From positions 1 through 39,015 of IMG/VR virus record IMGVR_UViG_3300025889_000030: a DNA stretch of 39,015 nt, one strand, 5' to 3'. The notes beneath the pieces are model-generated. The model was given only the letters and a program-made list of their open reading frames with translations. It was not told the DNA's origin and ran no database searches. Origin of the DNA: a virus. The position numbers were made by a program, and so were the translations under genes. How positions within the stretch are numbered: the stretch's first letter is position 1; the number at the start of each line of letters is the position of its first letter. Shown here one piece after another: positions 14,206-23,531 of the stretch.

Positions 14206-17200
14206 TTACCGGTCGCCGCTGACCGCGCCGGTGCCCAACATTCCGGCGCCCCTGATGCCCGCCTCGACCTGGTCGAACACCATGTCCAGGTGCGCCGTGT
14301 TCTGGTACGGCAGCACCCGCCGCATAGCCTTCGCTGTGTACTGGTCGAACTCGCCGCCCATCACATCGGTGACAATGCCGGCGATGTTCGCCGCCTGAGC
14401 GCCGGCCGGCCCCGCCAGCACACCGGCCAGCGTGCGCGACGAGGGGCGATACTCGCGGGCGTCGCCAAACAGCGGCCGCAGACCGATGGTGTTGCCGCTC
14501 AGGCGCTCGATGACGTTGTTCGGCTCAAGGAACCAGCCCATGACACCGGCACGGTCGAGGCCGCTCAGAATGGCGTCGAACGGGTCCGTCGCCGGCGCGT
14601 AGCCGCCCTGCCGCGACCTGATCTGGTCGATCATCACGCCGATGCCCGTTGCGATCGCCAGCATGGCAATCACGTCCGTGTCCCGCTGCTGTAGAGCCGG
14701 GATCATGGTCCTGTAGACGCTGGACATCATGAAGGACTTGAACTGAGCGACCAGGGACAGATAGGGCTGGGACAGCCAGCTTGGCGACGTCCCCTTGATG
14801 CCCAGCGTCTTGTCGAGGGTCTGGCTCATCCACAACGGGCGCTCGGAGACGCCCGGCGTGAGGATCACGATGTTGAGCTCCCTCGACAGCGCCGCCCGGA
14901 AGACGTCGGCCGCCGCCTGATTTCCCCAGGTCGACGCCTGGGCAATGATGTTGTGGTCCGTCCGGTGCCAGTTGGCCGCTTCGTCAGCCATGCGCCGCGC
15001 CATGCCGGCGTCGATGCCGTTGGCCGCAAGGCGCGCGATCACCTTCGGCGATGCCTTGCCGCGGCTCAGGGCTTCCACATCCGATAGGATCTTGGTGCTG
15101 ATCACCAGAGACGACGCCGACTTCAGGGTCTCGTTCCAGAAGTTCATGAGGTTGAGGTTGAAGGTCTGCTGTCCAACCTCCGCGGCGATCCGCTCGGCCC
15201 GGCTAAAGGCGCCGACCGCTTCGCCGATGTCGGCGAACACCGCGGCGCGGGTGCCCAGCACCATGTCCCACGCTTCGCCCACGGCCCGCGCTTCCGACTT
15301 CGCCATCTTGTAGAGGGCCGGGTTTCGAAGCGCCTCGAACAGCGAGCCGAACGACTTCTGTAGCCCGTTGGCGGTGACGACACGGGCGACGTCCGGCACT
15401 GCCGCCAGGGCGCCGGTGAGCATAGTCGCGACGTTCCAGTTTTTCGCGATCCGAATGGCCCGGCTGACCGGGTGCTCCGGGTCCGGCGGGATCATGTAGG
15501 TGCCCCGCAGGAGATCACGTACCGCCTTCAGGTCCTCGAGACGCTCGTCGCGGGCGTGTCGTAGCCGGGCGCGCTCGGCCGGTGTCGTCGCTGCCTGGAT
15601 CTTGGTTTCATAGGCGGCTGCGACGTCGGCCAGCTGCTCGCCCATGTCCGCGGTTCCGAAGGCGCGGGCAAGCTCAATGTCCGGCGACATCGTCCGCATG
15701 TAGAGCGTGCCCCCGTTGAGCACGTCGGTGTCGAGCCACTCGCTCCACGCCAGCGGGTCGTCCACCAGGGTCCGCTCATGCAGCGACCTTGGGGTGCCGA
15801 CTCGGTTGCTGTCGTCCAGGTGCCGGAAGGGCGCCTGCTGCAAGACCTGGTCGACGGCCTGCTCTGCCTCCGCCCGGGAGATGCGCTTCTTGACCTGGAC
15901 GAACGCAACGAAGTCGTCACGGCGGGACCTGATCTTCTCCTTGTCGAAGATGACGTTCACAAACCGGTCGCGGTTGCGGTTGATCCCGTCCGTCCGCCCC
16001 TGGATCTCCGCTTTGATCCGGGCGCTCTCGGCCGGGTCCTTGACGGACCTCAGCTGCTCGCGCAGGTCCTTGACGTGCAGTTCGAGATCCATCGCGTCAT
16101 CGACCAGACGGTTGTACATATCCCGGGTCGAACGCGACGCGCGCCGTACAGCATCCCCAGGCGCCCAATCCGCGCTGTCGACGTGGCCGCGTGCCATGTC
16201 CTCCCACACGGCGCGGCGGAAGGACCCAAAATCGCCGCCGGTGCCGCGCGTGCGCTGCTCCATGTCAGACAGCAGGACCGTTCCGAGACGTGGGGCCTCG
16301 CCGCGCTCCTTGAGCCATTCCAGATACTCAGTATCGAGACCGCGGCGCCATTCGGCATGGAGCGGCCGCCACGTCCGCCGCAGCGTATTTTCCACGCTCA
16401 CGCCCGTCGCCTCGCCGCGCCGGTTCTTGTTCAGCAGGTAGGGCACCTCAAGAAGCAGCTCTCCGAGCTCCGTCACCTCCGGGATGTCTGTCGAATGCAT
16501 GATCCTGGTGATCGGCGCGACGGCGTCGGGGACCTTTTCGAGCCCCATCGCGTCCGCTATCCCGTTCTTCCAGATCCGCTCCGCATCGGTCGGCATAGCG
16601 CCCGTACCGGCGGCGCCCACGCTTCGGGCCTCCGCTGACAGCGGGTCGCGCACATGGAAGGGGTCGACGGCGCTGTTCTCTCCACGGATAGCGCCGACCT
16701 GGGCCTCGGACCGAACGGCGTCTTCGACCATCTGCTCCGGCCCCCGCTTCATGCGGACGATCTTGTTGCCGGCGTAGAGGACCCCCTGAAGGGTCGCGGC
16801 GATCGCGCTGCCGAAGGCCACGTTCATCGTGGCTTCTTCAAGGCTGCGCTCGCTCGACATGCCCGTGGCGAGCGCCTCTTCGGCGGTCATCGTCAACGCC
16901 GTCACACCCACCGTCCGGGCAATCGACGCCAGACGCAGCGGGGCCGCGAACGGGATATAGCTCGACGGATACAGGGCCGCGGTCGCGAGCGCCCCGGCGA
17001 CCGCCGCCTGCGGGGACAGCCCCAGATCACGCGCACGCTTCAGGCGGTCGTCCTCGATGCTCGAAGAGATCCAGTCGAACTCGGCCTGCGACCGCGCCCC
17101 TCGGAGCACATCAATGTCCCCGACGTTCCCCCGCTTGATCGCTGCGCCATACGGGTTGAAGTCCGGCTCGTCGGCAAACGACGGACGCCGCAAGTAGTCG

Positions 17201-17373
17201 AAACTGGGCAAGGCCTGGGCCGCGCCGGCGACCATGCCGCGCCGCACCGACGTCATGTCTTGCCGCAGAAGGCCGGGGCCTTGGCTCACGAACGTGTTTG
17301 GCGCCGGGAGGTCTCTCACACCCCCGGGCGCCACCGGCTGATCGAACTCGGCGATGGTGTCGTAGTCGATCAT
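14206..17373 (-). CDS. Internal virion protein, T7 gp16-like ejection protein
   Basis: The 1055-aa protein sits at the place of T7 gp16 (after gp14- and gp15-like genes, before the fibre). It has a hydrophobic Ala-rich region (AAVAGALATAALYPSSYIPF) near residues 125-145, long charged helices in the middle (about 370-520) and a C-terminal part typical of internal core proteins (NFWNETLKSASSLVIST). No N-terminal transglycosylase motif is evident, unlike T7 gp16. Presumed role: part of the ejected conduit that moves DNA through the cell envelope. Its start overlaps the previous stop (ATGA, 17370-17373). Confidence 0.75.
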   Translation of the reverse strand: MIDYDTIAEFDQPVAPGGVRDLPAPNTFVSQGPGLLRQDMTSVRRGMVAGAAQALPSFDYLRRPSFADEPDFNPYGAAIKRGNVGDIDVLRGARSQAEFDWISSSIEDDRLKRARDLGLSPQAAVAGALATAALYPSSYIPFAAPLRLASIARTVGVTALTMTAEEALATGMSSERSLEEATMNVAFGSAIAATLQGVLYAGNKIVRMKRGPEQMVEDAVRSEAQVGAIRGENSAVDPFHVRDPLSAEARSVGAAGTGAMPTDAERIWKNGIADAMGLEKVPDAVAPITRIMHSTDIPEVTELGELLLEVPYLLNKNRRGEATGVSVENTLRRTWRPLHAEWRRGLDTEYLEWLKERGEAPRLGTVLLSDMEQRTRGTGGDFGSFRRAVWEDMARGHVDSADWAPGDAVRRASRSTRDMYNRLVDDAMDLELHVKDLREQLRSVKDPAESARIKAEIQGRTDGINRNRDRFVNVIFDKEKIRSRRDDFVAFVQVKKRISRAEAEQAVDQVLQQAPFRHLDDSNRVGTPRSLHERTLVDDPLAWSEWLDTDVLNGGTLYMRTMSPDIELARAFGTADMGEQLADVAAAYETKIQAATTPAERARLRHARDERLEDLKAVRDLLRGTYMIPPDPEHPVSRAIRIAKNWNVATMLTGALAAVPDVARVVTANGLQKSFGSLFEALRNPALYKMAKSEARAVGEAWDMVLGTRAAVFADIGEAVGAFSRAERIAAEVGQQTFNLNLMNFWNETLKSASSLVISTKILSDVEALSRGKASPKVIARLAANGIDAGMARRMADEAANWHRTDHNIIAQASTWGNQAAADVFRAALSRELNIVILTPGVSERPLWMSQTLDKTLGIKGTSPSWLSQPYLSLVAQFKSFMMSSVYRTMIPALQQRDTDVIAMLAIATGIGVMIDQIRSRQGGYAPATDPFDAILSGLDRAGVMGWFLEPNNVIERLSGNTIGLRPLFGDAREYRPSSRTLAGVLAGPAGAQAANIAGIVTDVMGGEFDQYTAKAMRRVLPYQNTAHLDMVFDQVEAGIRGAGMLGTGAVSGDR

Positions 17374-19967
17374 TGCTTGGTCCCCATCATGTTCTTGGCA
17401 AATCCGACCTGCTCGTTGCCGAACATGAACAGGCTCTGCACTCGACCATCCTCGGCGTGATAAGTCAGGCGAACCGGCGGGCGCTCGCCGTCGGGTTGCA
17501 ACAGGATGGCGTAGCGAGGCCGCCCATCGGCACCGAAGCCTTGCGGCTCAACCCACAGCCGGCGGCCGGTGACCAGGAAGCTCATGCGGACTGCCGTCAA
17601 AACGTCTTGCCGGAGGTTGTCGACGCTGAGCTTGGAGCCGTCGGCCAGCGTCACAGAGAGACCGTTCAGGCTCTCCTGCAAGGTGTTCTTTCGCATCGAC
17701 ATCAGCGCCTGCACCGACATCGCGGAAAGGACGTAGCTGTGATACCCCGCCGCTTCCGGATAGGCGAGTTCCGGCGGATCGAGAGTGAGCACCTTGCTGC
17801 CGCCTTCGACCGGCCGGGTGATCCCGGAAACGCCCATTCGGGGGAGCAGTCGATCGACCGCTCCGTTTGCTAACTGCCGCTCCGTCAGGGCCACCGGGGA
17901 GGCGGTGTTCAGAACGGACGCCGACAGCCTGACATGGGTTTCCACCCGCGGGTCGACGGCCACGCTTTCCGCGCCAAGGGACAGCATGACGCCGCGGCCG
18001 CTCGCGGTTTCCGTGATCGACGGGACGGCCAGGGTGCCATCGCCACCCAGCGCCCGGCTCATCCGGGCGAGCCACGTCGCATCCGACAGGCCCTCCTGAA
18101 GCCGTGCGCCGATTGCCTCGTTGACGACGGCTGGATCAGACGACAGGCGGGCGATGGCCTTGTCCTTCTCTTCCCGAACCGCAGGGTCTTCGGGGCGGAA
18201 GGACGCCTGAGCGAACTTGCTGATCTCGACCGGCTGGACCTTGTTGGCGATCATGTCGCGGATCGTCAGCCAGATGCCCTGTTCGCGCGCCTGGCCCTCC
18301 CACAGACCATAGCGGCCCAGCTGCACCGACAAGTCGGACATCTGCCGAAGCTCATCCTCGGTCCGGCTGCCGATCACGGCGAACTGCCGCTTGATCGAAG
18401 ACGGCACCATTTCCGCCCGCGACGCCACGGCAATGATCTTCATGTAATCGGCATCCGAGCCGACATTCAGCTTGAGGGCGTCGGCATACTTGTTGATCGC
18501 CCGGCGCTCTTCGTCGGTATAGGCGCCGCCGCCACCGTCCATAATCCGCGTCGCGGTGACGGCCCACTCGTTGCCCTCGGCTGCCTTGTCGTAGGCCGCC
18601 AGGACCTGCTTCCCGTGGGTCTCGCTCACAGAACCTTCGCGCATCATTTCGATGACAGCCTCAGGCGCCGGCGGCGGGTTGGACGGATCGGGCGTCGCTG
18701 TTCCCTCGATTTGGCGCACCCACTCCTGGGTCTGAGCCGCAGCGGTGGCTGCGTCGCGAGCCTTCACGGCGTCCGCAGTGGCCTTGTCGCGCTTCACCTG
18801 GTTGTCCACCAAGATCCGCACCTCTGCGCGCCGGCGCTTTTCGATCAGTGCCGACCGGACCTTATAGGGGAGGATGTCGAAGGCGCCTTCCGGCGGCAGC
18901 TCCGACAACATCCCCGTCGTGACCGCGTTGACGATCTGCGTCTCAGCCGCAGCCGCCACGGCAGCGTCGGTTTCCTCCGCGGCGGTGGCCTGGAACCCTG
19001 TGATCGCAACATCGCGGGCGGCCTTGGCGCGGGCACGCTGCACTGTGTCGAGGCCCGAAGGCACGGCGAGTTTGGCGACGTCCGACAGTTCCCGTGCCTT
19101 CTTCAGCTCGGCCTCGTAATTGATGAGCGCAACCTCGCGCTCCTCTTTGGTCGAAACCATCGACTCGTCGGCCTCGTTGCGGGCCAGATCGGTCGCGGCC
19201 TCCATTTCCTCGGGCGTCATCGACAGCTTGGTTCCGTCGAGCCCGTCGAGGAACTTGTTCATGGCGTCGGCGCCCTGCTCGCGCCGGATCGTGACGGCGG
19301 TCTGCCGCGCCCATTCGCCGTATGCCCACTTGTTCAGGTTCACGCCGACCTGAGCCAGCGCGGTCGGTGTGATGATCCCGCGATCGGCAAGCCCTACGGC
19401 ATACTCGCGCAGGACCTGGGCGTGGGTTTCCGCCAGCTTCGTCGGGTCGAAGTCGGTCCGCCCGGTCTGTGCAGCGGCGGCGATCTCGGACCCCAGCTGC
19501 GACTTCACCTTGCCGGCCAGAACTTCGAACTGAGCCTTTGCGTCGTCGTTCTGGCGAGCCCGCGCCACGTCGTACTGGCGCGACACGCCGGCGGCGCCGA
19601 TCGCGCGCACCCGCTCGTCATAGAGCGCGACGCGCTGCTCCTCGGCCGGGCCCAGCATTTCGCCGAGACCCTTGATGCGCTCCCGGCGCCAGGCGTCATA
19701 GGTCCGCAGAATGACGTCCGGCTGCCCCTCATGCTGGCGCGACAGCTGGTCGATCTGGACACGCGCGTCGGTTTCCAGCTTTGCCTGCTGCGTCTGAAGG
19801 AAAAGCTGGTGGTCCTCCTGCATGGTCCGCGACAAGTCGCGAGCGAAACCGGCCGCGTTGCTGGCGAGGGCCTCGTAGCCGGCTGCAGAAACGCGAAGGC
19901 CGGAAGCTGCCGTAGGCGCCACCGGCCGGACCGTCGTGCGGCGTTCGCCGCGGATGAGCTCTGCCAT
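17370..19967 (-). CDS. Internal virion protein, T7 gp15-like ejection protein
   Basis: The 865-aa protein is mostly alpha-helical and Ala/Arg/Glu-rich (TMQEDHQLFLQTQQAKLETD; EREVALINYEAELKKARELS), with no membrane segment or catalytic motif that I can see. It matches T7 gp15 in size range, composition and position between the gp14- and gp16-like genes. gp15 and gp16 together form the periplasmic tunnel after ejection. The call rests mainly on gene order. Confidence 0.7.
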   Translation of the reverse strand: MAELIRGERRTTVRPVAPTAASGLRVSAAGYEALASNAAGFARDLSRTMQEDHQLFLQTQQAKLETDARVQIDQLSRQHEGQPDVILRTYDAWRRERIKGLGEMLGPAEEQRVALYDERVRAIGAAGVSRQYDVARARQNDDAKAQFEVLAGKVKSQLGSEIAAAAQTGRTDFDPTKLAETHAQVLREYAVGLADRGIITPTALAQVGVNLNKWAYGEWARQTAVTIRREQGADAMNKFLDGLDGTKLSMTPEEMEAATDLARNEADESMVSTKEEREVALINYEAELKKARELSDVAKLAVPSGLDTVQRARAKAARDVAITGFQATAAEETDAAVAAAAETQIVNAVTTGMLSELPPEGAFDILPYKVRSALIEKRRRAEVRILVDNQVKRDKATADAVKARDAATAAAQTQEWVRQIEGTATPDPSNPPPAPEAVIEMMREGSVSETHGKQVLAAYDKAAEGNEWAVTATRIMDGGGGAYTDEERRAINKYADALKLNVGSDADYMKIIAVASRAEMVPSSIKRQFAVIGSRTEDELRQMSDLSVQLGRYGLWEGQAREQGIWLTIRDMIANKVQPVEISKFAQASFRPEDPAVREEKDKAIARLSSDPAVVNEAIGARLQEGLSDATWLARMSRALGGDGTLAVPSITETASGRGVMLSLGAESVAVDPRVETHVRLSASVLNTASPVALTERQLANGAVDRLLPRMGVSGITRPVEGGSKVLTLDPPELAYPEAAGYHSYVLSAMSVQALMSMRKNTLQESLNGLSVTLADGSKLSVDNLRQDVLTAVRMSFLVTGRRLWVEPQGFGADGRPRYAILLQPDGERPPVRLTYHAEDGRVQSLFMFGNEQVGFAKNMMGTKQ

Positions 19968-19977
19968 CGTGGACCCC

Positions 19978-20484
19978 TCAGGTCATCAGGTATTTGTTGT
20001 CGCCAATCAGGTCGCCGGTGAGCCCTTTCTTGGCGCCGGTCGCGTTGGTCTTGTAGTCGTAACCGCCGCGCAGGAGCGTCGTCGTGCCGCCGAAAATCCC
20101 GCCGATCAGACGCGACCGGCTCTCGATGCCGGACTGCTTGGCCTGAAGGTTGTAACGGTTGCTTTCCGCAGCGGCCTGGAACTCAACATTTTTCACGTCG
20201 TCGTCGGCGCGTTGCTGCACATCGGACTGGATGGTCATGAAGCTGCCGCTCTCGAGGCCGAGACCGGACGCCGCCCGCAGCGCGATGTTGCGCCTGCGCA
20301 CACGGTCCGCCTCGTCGCGGATTGCGTTCGCCTCCTGGCGGCCTTGAAGCTGCCGGTCTTTGGCCGCCTGCTCTGCCTGGGCCTGCTCGATCTTCGCGGC
20401 CTTGGCCCCGGCGACGCCGCCCATGACGGTCGCGCCGGCGCTCAGGGCGGTCGAAACGACGAGTAGCGTGACTGGATCGCTCAT
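19978..20484 (-). CDS. Internal virion protein, T7 gp14-like
   Basis: The 168-aa protein begins with a hydrophobic stretch (VTLLVVSTALSAGATVMGGV) followed by an Ala/Gln-rich helix (IEQAQAEQAAKDRQLQGRQE) and ALRAASGLGLESGSF, the typical layout of gp14-like core proteins, which insert in the outer membrane on ejection. ATG 20484 overlaps the tail tubular B stop (ATGA); the longer open frame upstream is a shadow of that gene. It belongs to the ejection-protein set with the next two genes. Confidence 0.8.
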   Translation of the reverse strand: MSDPVTLLVVSTALSAGATVMGGVAGAKAAKIEQAQAEQAAKDRQLQGRQEANAIRDEADRVRRRNIALRAASGLGLESGSFMTIQSDVQQRADDDVKNVEFQAAAESNRYNLQAKQSGIESRSRLIGGIFGGTTTLLRGGYDYKTNATGAKKGLTGDLIGDNKYLMT

Positions 20485-22568
20485 TCGGACACCACCTCCA
20501 CAAGCACAGCCAGCACCGCGCCGCCGGTGGGCTGGTCGTTGACGACTTCTACCTGTGGCGACCGCTGGCTGTCGTACAGGTAGAACTCTTCCGGGTCGCT
20601 GGTCGGCACCGCCAGCGTGTAGCCGCTCACCGTCGTCGTGGTCTGGATGATCGGCCAGCCGTTCACCAGCACCCGCTGAAGATCCTCCGGCATCAGGATC
20701 GCCCGCACGATGCGGCGGACCTTCCCCTGCTGCACGTTGCCGGTCACGCGCTGCGTGAAGTCGGCCGGCAGGAGCCTGATCTGGAAGCCGAAGAACTCCC
20801 CGATCTCGACGTCGGTCACCGCCGGGATCGAGGCGGCTGACAGATCGAGCACGCCGCTGACGACGGTGCCCGATCCGAGGACGTAGCCGCGCCACACCAC
20901 CCAGGCCGTCCGGCCTTCAAGGTGAGAGAGGCCCGTAAACCTCCGTCCGGGGGCCGTCAGGCTCACAGCCAGGGACCGGTCGACCATCAGGGCCGGCTCA
21001 AACTCTTCGAGCGTGTAGGAGCCGTCCCGCTCGACCACGGCATAGACCCGCTCGTCTAGCGCGGCGACCGACACGAACCGGCCGGCGGGGTTATTCGCGT
21101 CCATCGTGAAGACGGTCGTGCTGTCCATCGTCAGCACGTCGTTGTCCATCGTGACCCCGCCGTCGCCGTCGTGCGAGGCCCCCAGGTGCCAGAGCCCCCA
21201 GCCGCCGACCTTTTGGTCCCGGATGCCGTGGAACACGGCAATCGAGCCGTCGTTGTTTACTAGGTAGACGTACTGTTCCGGCCGGTCGGTGGTGCCGTAC
21301 TGGACCGCGCTGTCGATCGGGTTGCGGATCAGGTGCCCGGCCAGGAGCGACGTGCTGTCGGCCGCATACTGCTGCTCCAGCTCGTCCCACCGCAACTCTC
21401 GGATCGACTTCCCGTTCTTCTGCACGAACATCACGCTGCCGTCGTAGAAGACCGGCTTCACGCCATAGCGCGAGCCGTAGCGGGTGTGCTGCTTTGGCTC
21501 AAAGTTCGCCGGCGTCGGCGACGAGTTGTCAGCCGGCGGCAGGGCGATCCACTCGCCGTCGCGGGTCAGGAAGGCGATGTCTTTCGGCGCCGTGATGTGC
21601 CGGACCTCCTGGACTCGGTCGCCCGTCAGGCCAAACCGGATCGGGTCGTCGTCTTCCGGGCCGATGTCGTAGTCGTAGAACGCCGAGATTCGCGACGCCC
21701 AGACACCTTCCGGCGCGCTGCGGCCGCCCGCCCACCACAGCCGCTCGCCGTAGATGCCGACCGCCGAGGGATAGCCGCGGGTGCTGTTGAACGCCTCTTC
21801 CGTCCAGTCGGTCGTGAACTCCGCGTTGACGATCGTGCCGGCCACCGTGCGGGTGCCGATAACTTGGGCGGCGATGTCGTGGGAGCCAGGGACATAGGGC
21901 CCGACAATTTGCAGCTCACCGACCTGAGCCGAGACGGTGTCGTTAATCCGCACGCGGCGGCCGACATGGGCCGCGGTCCAGTAGTCCGTCACCGGCGCCG
22001 AGCCGTTGTTGCTGTAGACGCCGAGCGTGACGGTCCCGGTGATCGCGCTCAAGATGATGCCGTAGCCCGCCGGCGCGTAGCGCCAGAACAGGCCCTTCGT
22101 CATCCCGGTCAAATAGGATTCCTCAGCCACCGGCGCCAGCGTAAACGTCGAGAGACTGGTCCGGACAATTCGCTGCCGAGGCATGTTCCGGTGCGCCAGG
22201 AACATCACGTCGTAGAGCTGGGCGTAGGTGATCTCGTACACGTCGGACAGCGACCAGGGCGCCGAGATGGTTTGCAGGAGCGAGCCGTCCAACGCGTAGA
22301 AGCTCGCAACCTGGTGACCCAGGCCGATCAGATACTTTTCGTCGTCATCAAAAATGAACTCGATCACCCGCTGCTTGCCGGACAGGGTCGCCCGGTGGCG
22401 CGTGCCGGGGCGTGGCCGCACGCCGCCGGTGGCGAACATCTGCATGTTCCGCAGCCGCGTCGCCGCTTGCAGATAGGTGACAAGGTCGGGCCGGCCGCGC
22501 AGCTTGCTGTCGACCTCGCCCGACGAGAAGTTCGTGATGAGGGTCTCACCCCGGCTGTTGCGTGCCAT
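20481..22568 (-). CDS. Tail tubular protein B (T7 gp12-like nozzle)
   Basis: The 695-aa beta-rich protein begins like the podoviral tail nozzle family: NFSSGEVDSKLRGRPDLVTY, then RLRNMQMFATGGVRPRPGTR, and IEFIFDDDEKYLIGLG. These are the hallmarks of tail tubular protein B. It forms the distal tube below the gp11-like ring and carries fibres. Its ATG overlaps the last base of the tail tubular A stop. The length is close to T7 gp12 (about 790 aa). Confidence 0.85.
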   Translation of the reverse strand: MARNSRGETLITNFSSGEVDSKLRGRPDLVTYLQAATRLRNMQMFATGGVRPRPGTRHRATLSGKQRVIEFIFDDDEKYLIGLGHQVASFYALDGSLLQTISAPWSLSDVYEITYAQLYDVMFLAHRNMPRQRIVRTSLSTFTLAPVAEESYLTGMTKGLFWRYAPAGYGIILSAITGTVTLGVYSNNGSAPVTDYWTAAHVGRRVRINDTVSAQVGELQIVGPYVPGSHDIAAQVIGTRTVAGTIVNAEFTTDWTEEAFNSTRGYPSAVGIYGERLWWAGGRSAPEGVWASRISAFYDYDIGPEDDDPIRFGLTGDRVQEVRHITAPKDIAFLTRDGEWIALPPADNSSPTPANFEPKQHTRYGSRYGVKPVFYDGSVMFVQKNGKSIRELRWDELEQQYAADSTSLLAGHLIRNPIDSAVQYGTTDRPEQYVYLVNNDGSIAVFHGIRDQKVGGWGLWHLGASHDGDGGVTMDNDVLTMDSTTVFTMDANNPAGRFVSVAALDERVYAVVERDGSYTLEEFEPALMVDRSLAVSLTAPGRRFTGLSHLEGRTAWVVWRGYVLGSGTVVSGVLDLSAASIPAVTDVEIGEFFGFQIRLLPADFTQRVTGNVQQGKVRRIVRAILMPEDLQRVLVNGWPIIQTTTTVSGYTLAVPTSDPEEFYLYDSQRSPQVEVVNDQPTGGAVLAVLVEVVSE

Positions 22569-23164
22569 CAGCCCCTCCGAGCGCCGCGGCGAACCGCCTT
22601 CATGTTCCCGCGCGGCAGCCGGCGGCTGGTGACCTGCTGGCTGTCGATTGACCGGACGCGCGGCAGAATCAGCTGCTCGCGCTCGCGCATCAGGTCGCCG
22701 GCCAGTTCCTTGTCGCGGGCGACGGACAGCGCCACCCGGGCGCCCAGGCGCATCGCCAGCACCTCAACGAAATGCGGCGAGAACGCCGTCTCGTCCACGT
22801 TGCTCGTCACGTACTCCAGGATCACCTTGCTGGACGTGCCAGCGCCGCCGATCAGCAGCTTGTCGCGGGACTGCCGGAATTCGACGTCGGGGTTGCCGTC
22901 GACCTCGACGTTGACGGTTCTGATATGGTCCGCCGGAAGCTGGTACTGCGGGGTGTCCTGGTGGACCGAGACAGCAACCAGCCGGTTCAACACGGCGAAC
23001 TCGCGGGCAAAGTTCCAGGTGTGGTCCGCAAGCGCCGACAGCAATTCGGTCTGGTAGATCGTGTCGATGAACTCGGCGATCATCGACTGTTCGTCCAGCG
23101 ACGAGATCGGGGACTGTGCTGCGTGCGCCAGCCCCTTGTTCACGATTGCGATCTTGCTTGCCAT
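22568..23164 (-). CDS. Tail tubular protein A (T7 gp11-like adaptor)
   Basis: The 198-aa protein matches the gp11-like family: KGLAHAAQSPISSLDEQSMI at the start, LLSALADHTWNFAREFAVL, then QYQLPADHIRTVNVEVDG and a C-terminal helix pair (LAMRLGARVALSVARDKELA). It forms the ring between portal and nozzle. An intrinsic terminator stands directly upstream (23179-23209), so its expression must come from read-through or a separate start. Confidence 0.85.
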   Translation of the reverse strand: MASKIAIVNKGLAHAAQSPISSLDEQSMIAEFIDTIYQTELLSALADHTWNFAREFAVLNRLVAVSVHQDTPQYQLPADHIRTVNVEVDGNPDVEFRQSRDKLLIGGAGTSSKVILEYVTSNVDETAFSPHFVEVLAMRLGARVALSVARDKELAGDLMREREQLILPRVRSIDSQQVTSRRLPRGNMKAVRRGARRG

Positions 23165-23178
23165 CGGCGGCTCCTAAG

Positions 23179-23209
23179 AAAAAGGCCGGACCCCTTTCGA
23201 GGCCCGGCC
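23179..23209 (-). terminator. Intrinsic terminator after the capsid/decoration genes
   Basis: On the minus strand the transcript folds into an 11-bp stem (GGCCGGGCCUC with its partner, two G-U pairs) closed by a GAAA tetraloop and followed by UUUUUC. It lies between the decoration gene (ends 23241) and tail tubular A (starts 23164). It probably reduces tail gene expression relative to capsid, as T7 does after gene 10. Confidence 0.85.
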
Positions 23210-23240
23210 AGCACACGCCCCCTGGGAGGAAGGGGGAGGA

Positions 23241-23489
23241 TCAGGCGTTGGTCAGGTAGGCGGTCGTAACCGTGCCGGCGCCGGAAGCCGTGACCGTCAG
23301 CACCTGGCCAGTGCCGGTGGCCGGATCAGCCACCAGGATGATGTCGCCGGCAACCATCCGGTCCTCGATGGTGAGGAAGTAGTCGGCGGCCTTGATGTCC
23401 GCGGCCACGTCGCCGGCGGGGGCAACGTAGTGGAAGACCCCTGGCGTGGTTGCCACGATCTTCTGAAGCTTCTTGGTATTGAATGCCAT
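23241..23489 (-). CDS. Small capsid-associated (decoration/stabilising) protein (82 aa)
   Basis: The product MAFNTKKLQKIVATTPGVFH... is a small beta-rich protein (YFLTIEDRMVAGDIILVADP; QVLTVTASGAGTVTTAYLTN), without Cys. It follows the major capsid gene after a UUCG hairpin, has GAAAGGAG before its ATG and ends just before a strong terminator. Small abundant head-stabilising proteins are usually found exactly here. No specific family is claimed. Confidence 0.65.
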   Translation of the reverse strand: MAFNTKKLQKIVATTPGVFHYVAPAGDVAADIKAADYFLTIEDRMVAGDIILVADPATGTGQVLTVTASGAGTVTTAYLTNA

Positions 23490-23508
23490 CGCGCGCTCCT
23501 TTCAGGAA

Positions 23509-23526
23509 CCGGGCCCGAAGGCCCGG
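23509..23526 (-). other. UUCG-tetraloop hairpin between capsid and decoration genes
   Basis: The minus-strand RNA is CCGGGCC-UUCG-GGCCCGG, a perfect 7-bp GC stem with an extra-stable cUUCGg loop. No U-tract follows (GGUUCCUG), so it is more likely an mRNA-stabilising or processing element than a full terminator. It lies 20 bases upstream of the decoration-protein ATG. Confidence 0.7.
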
Positions 23527-23531
23527 CCCAA

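Noticed and set aside
17934-20021. Long plus-strand open frame (695 codons) opposite the gp15-like gene
   Set aside because: It is a high-GC shadow frame. It is Arg/Leu/Gly-rich with no domain pattern, and the minus-strand gene has normal codon use and the expected podoviral order.
21333-23057. Long plus-strand open frame (574 codons) opposite tail tubular A/B
   Set aside because: It is a shadow frame, rich in Arg, Val and Gly, crossing two clear minus-strand genes and the junction between them.
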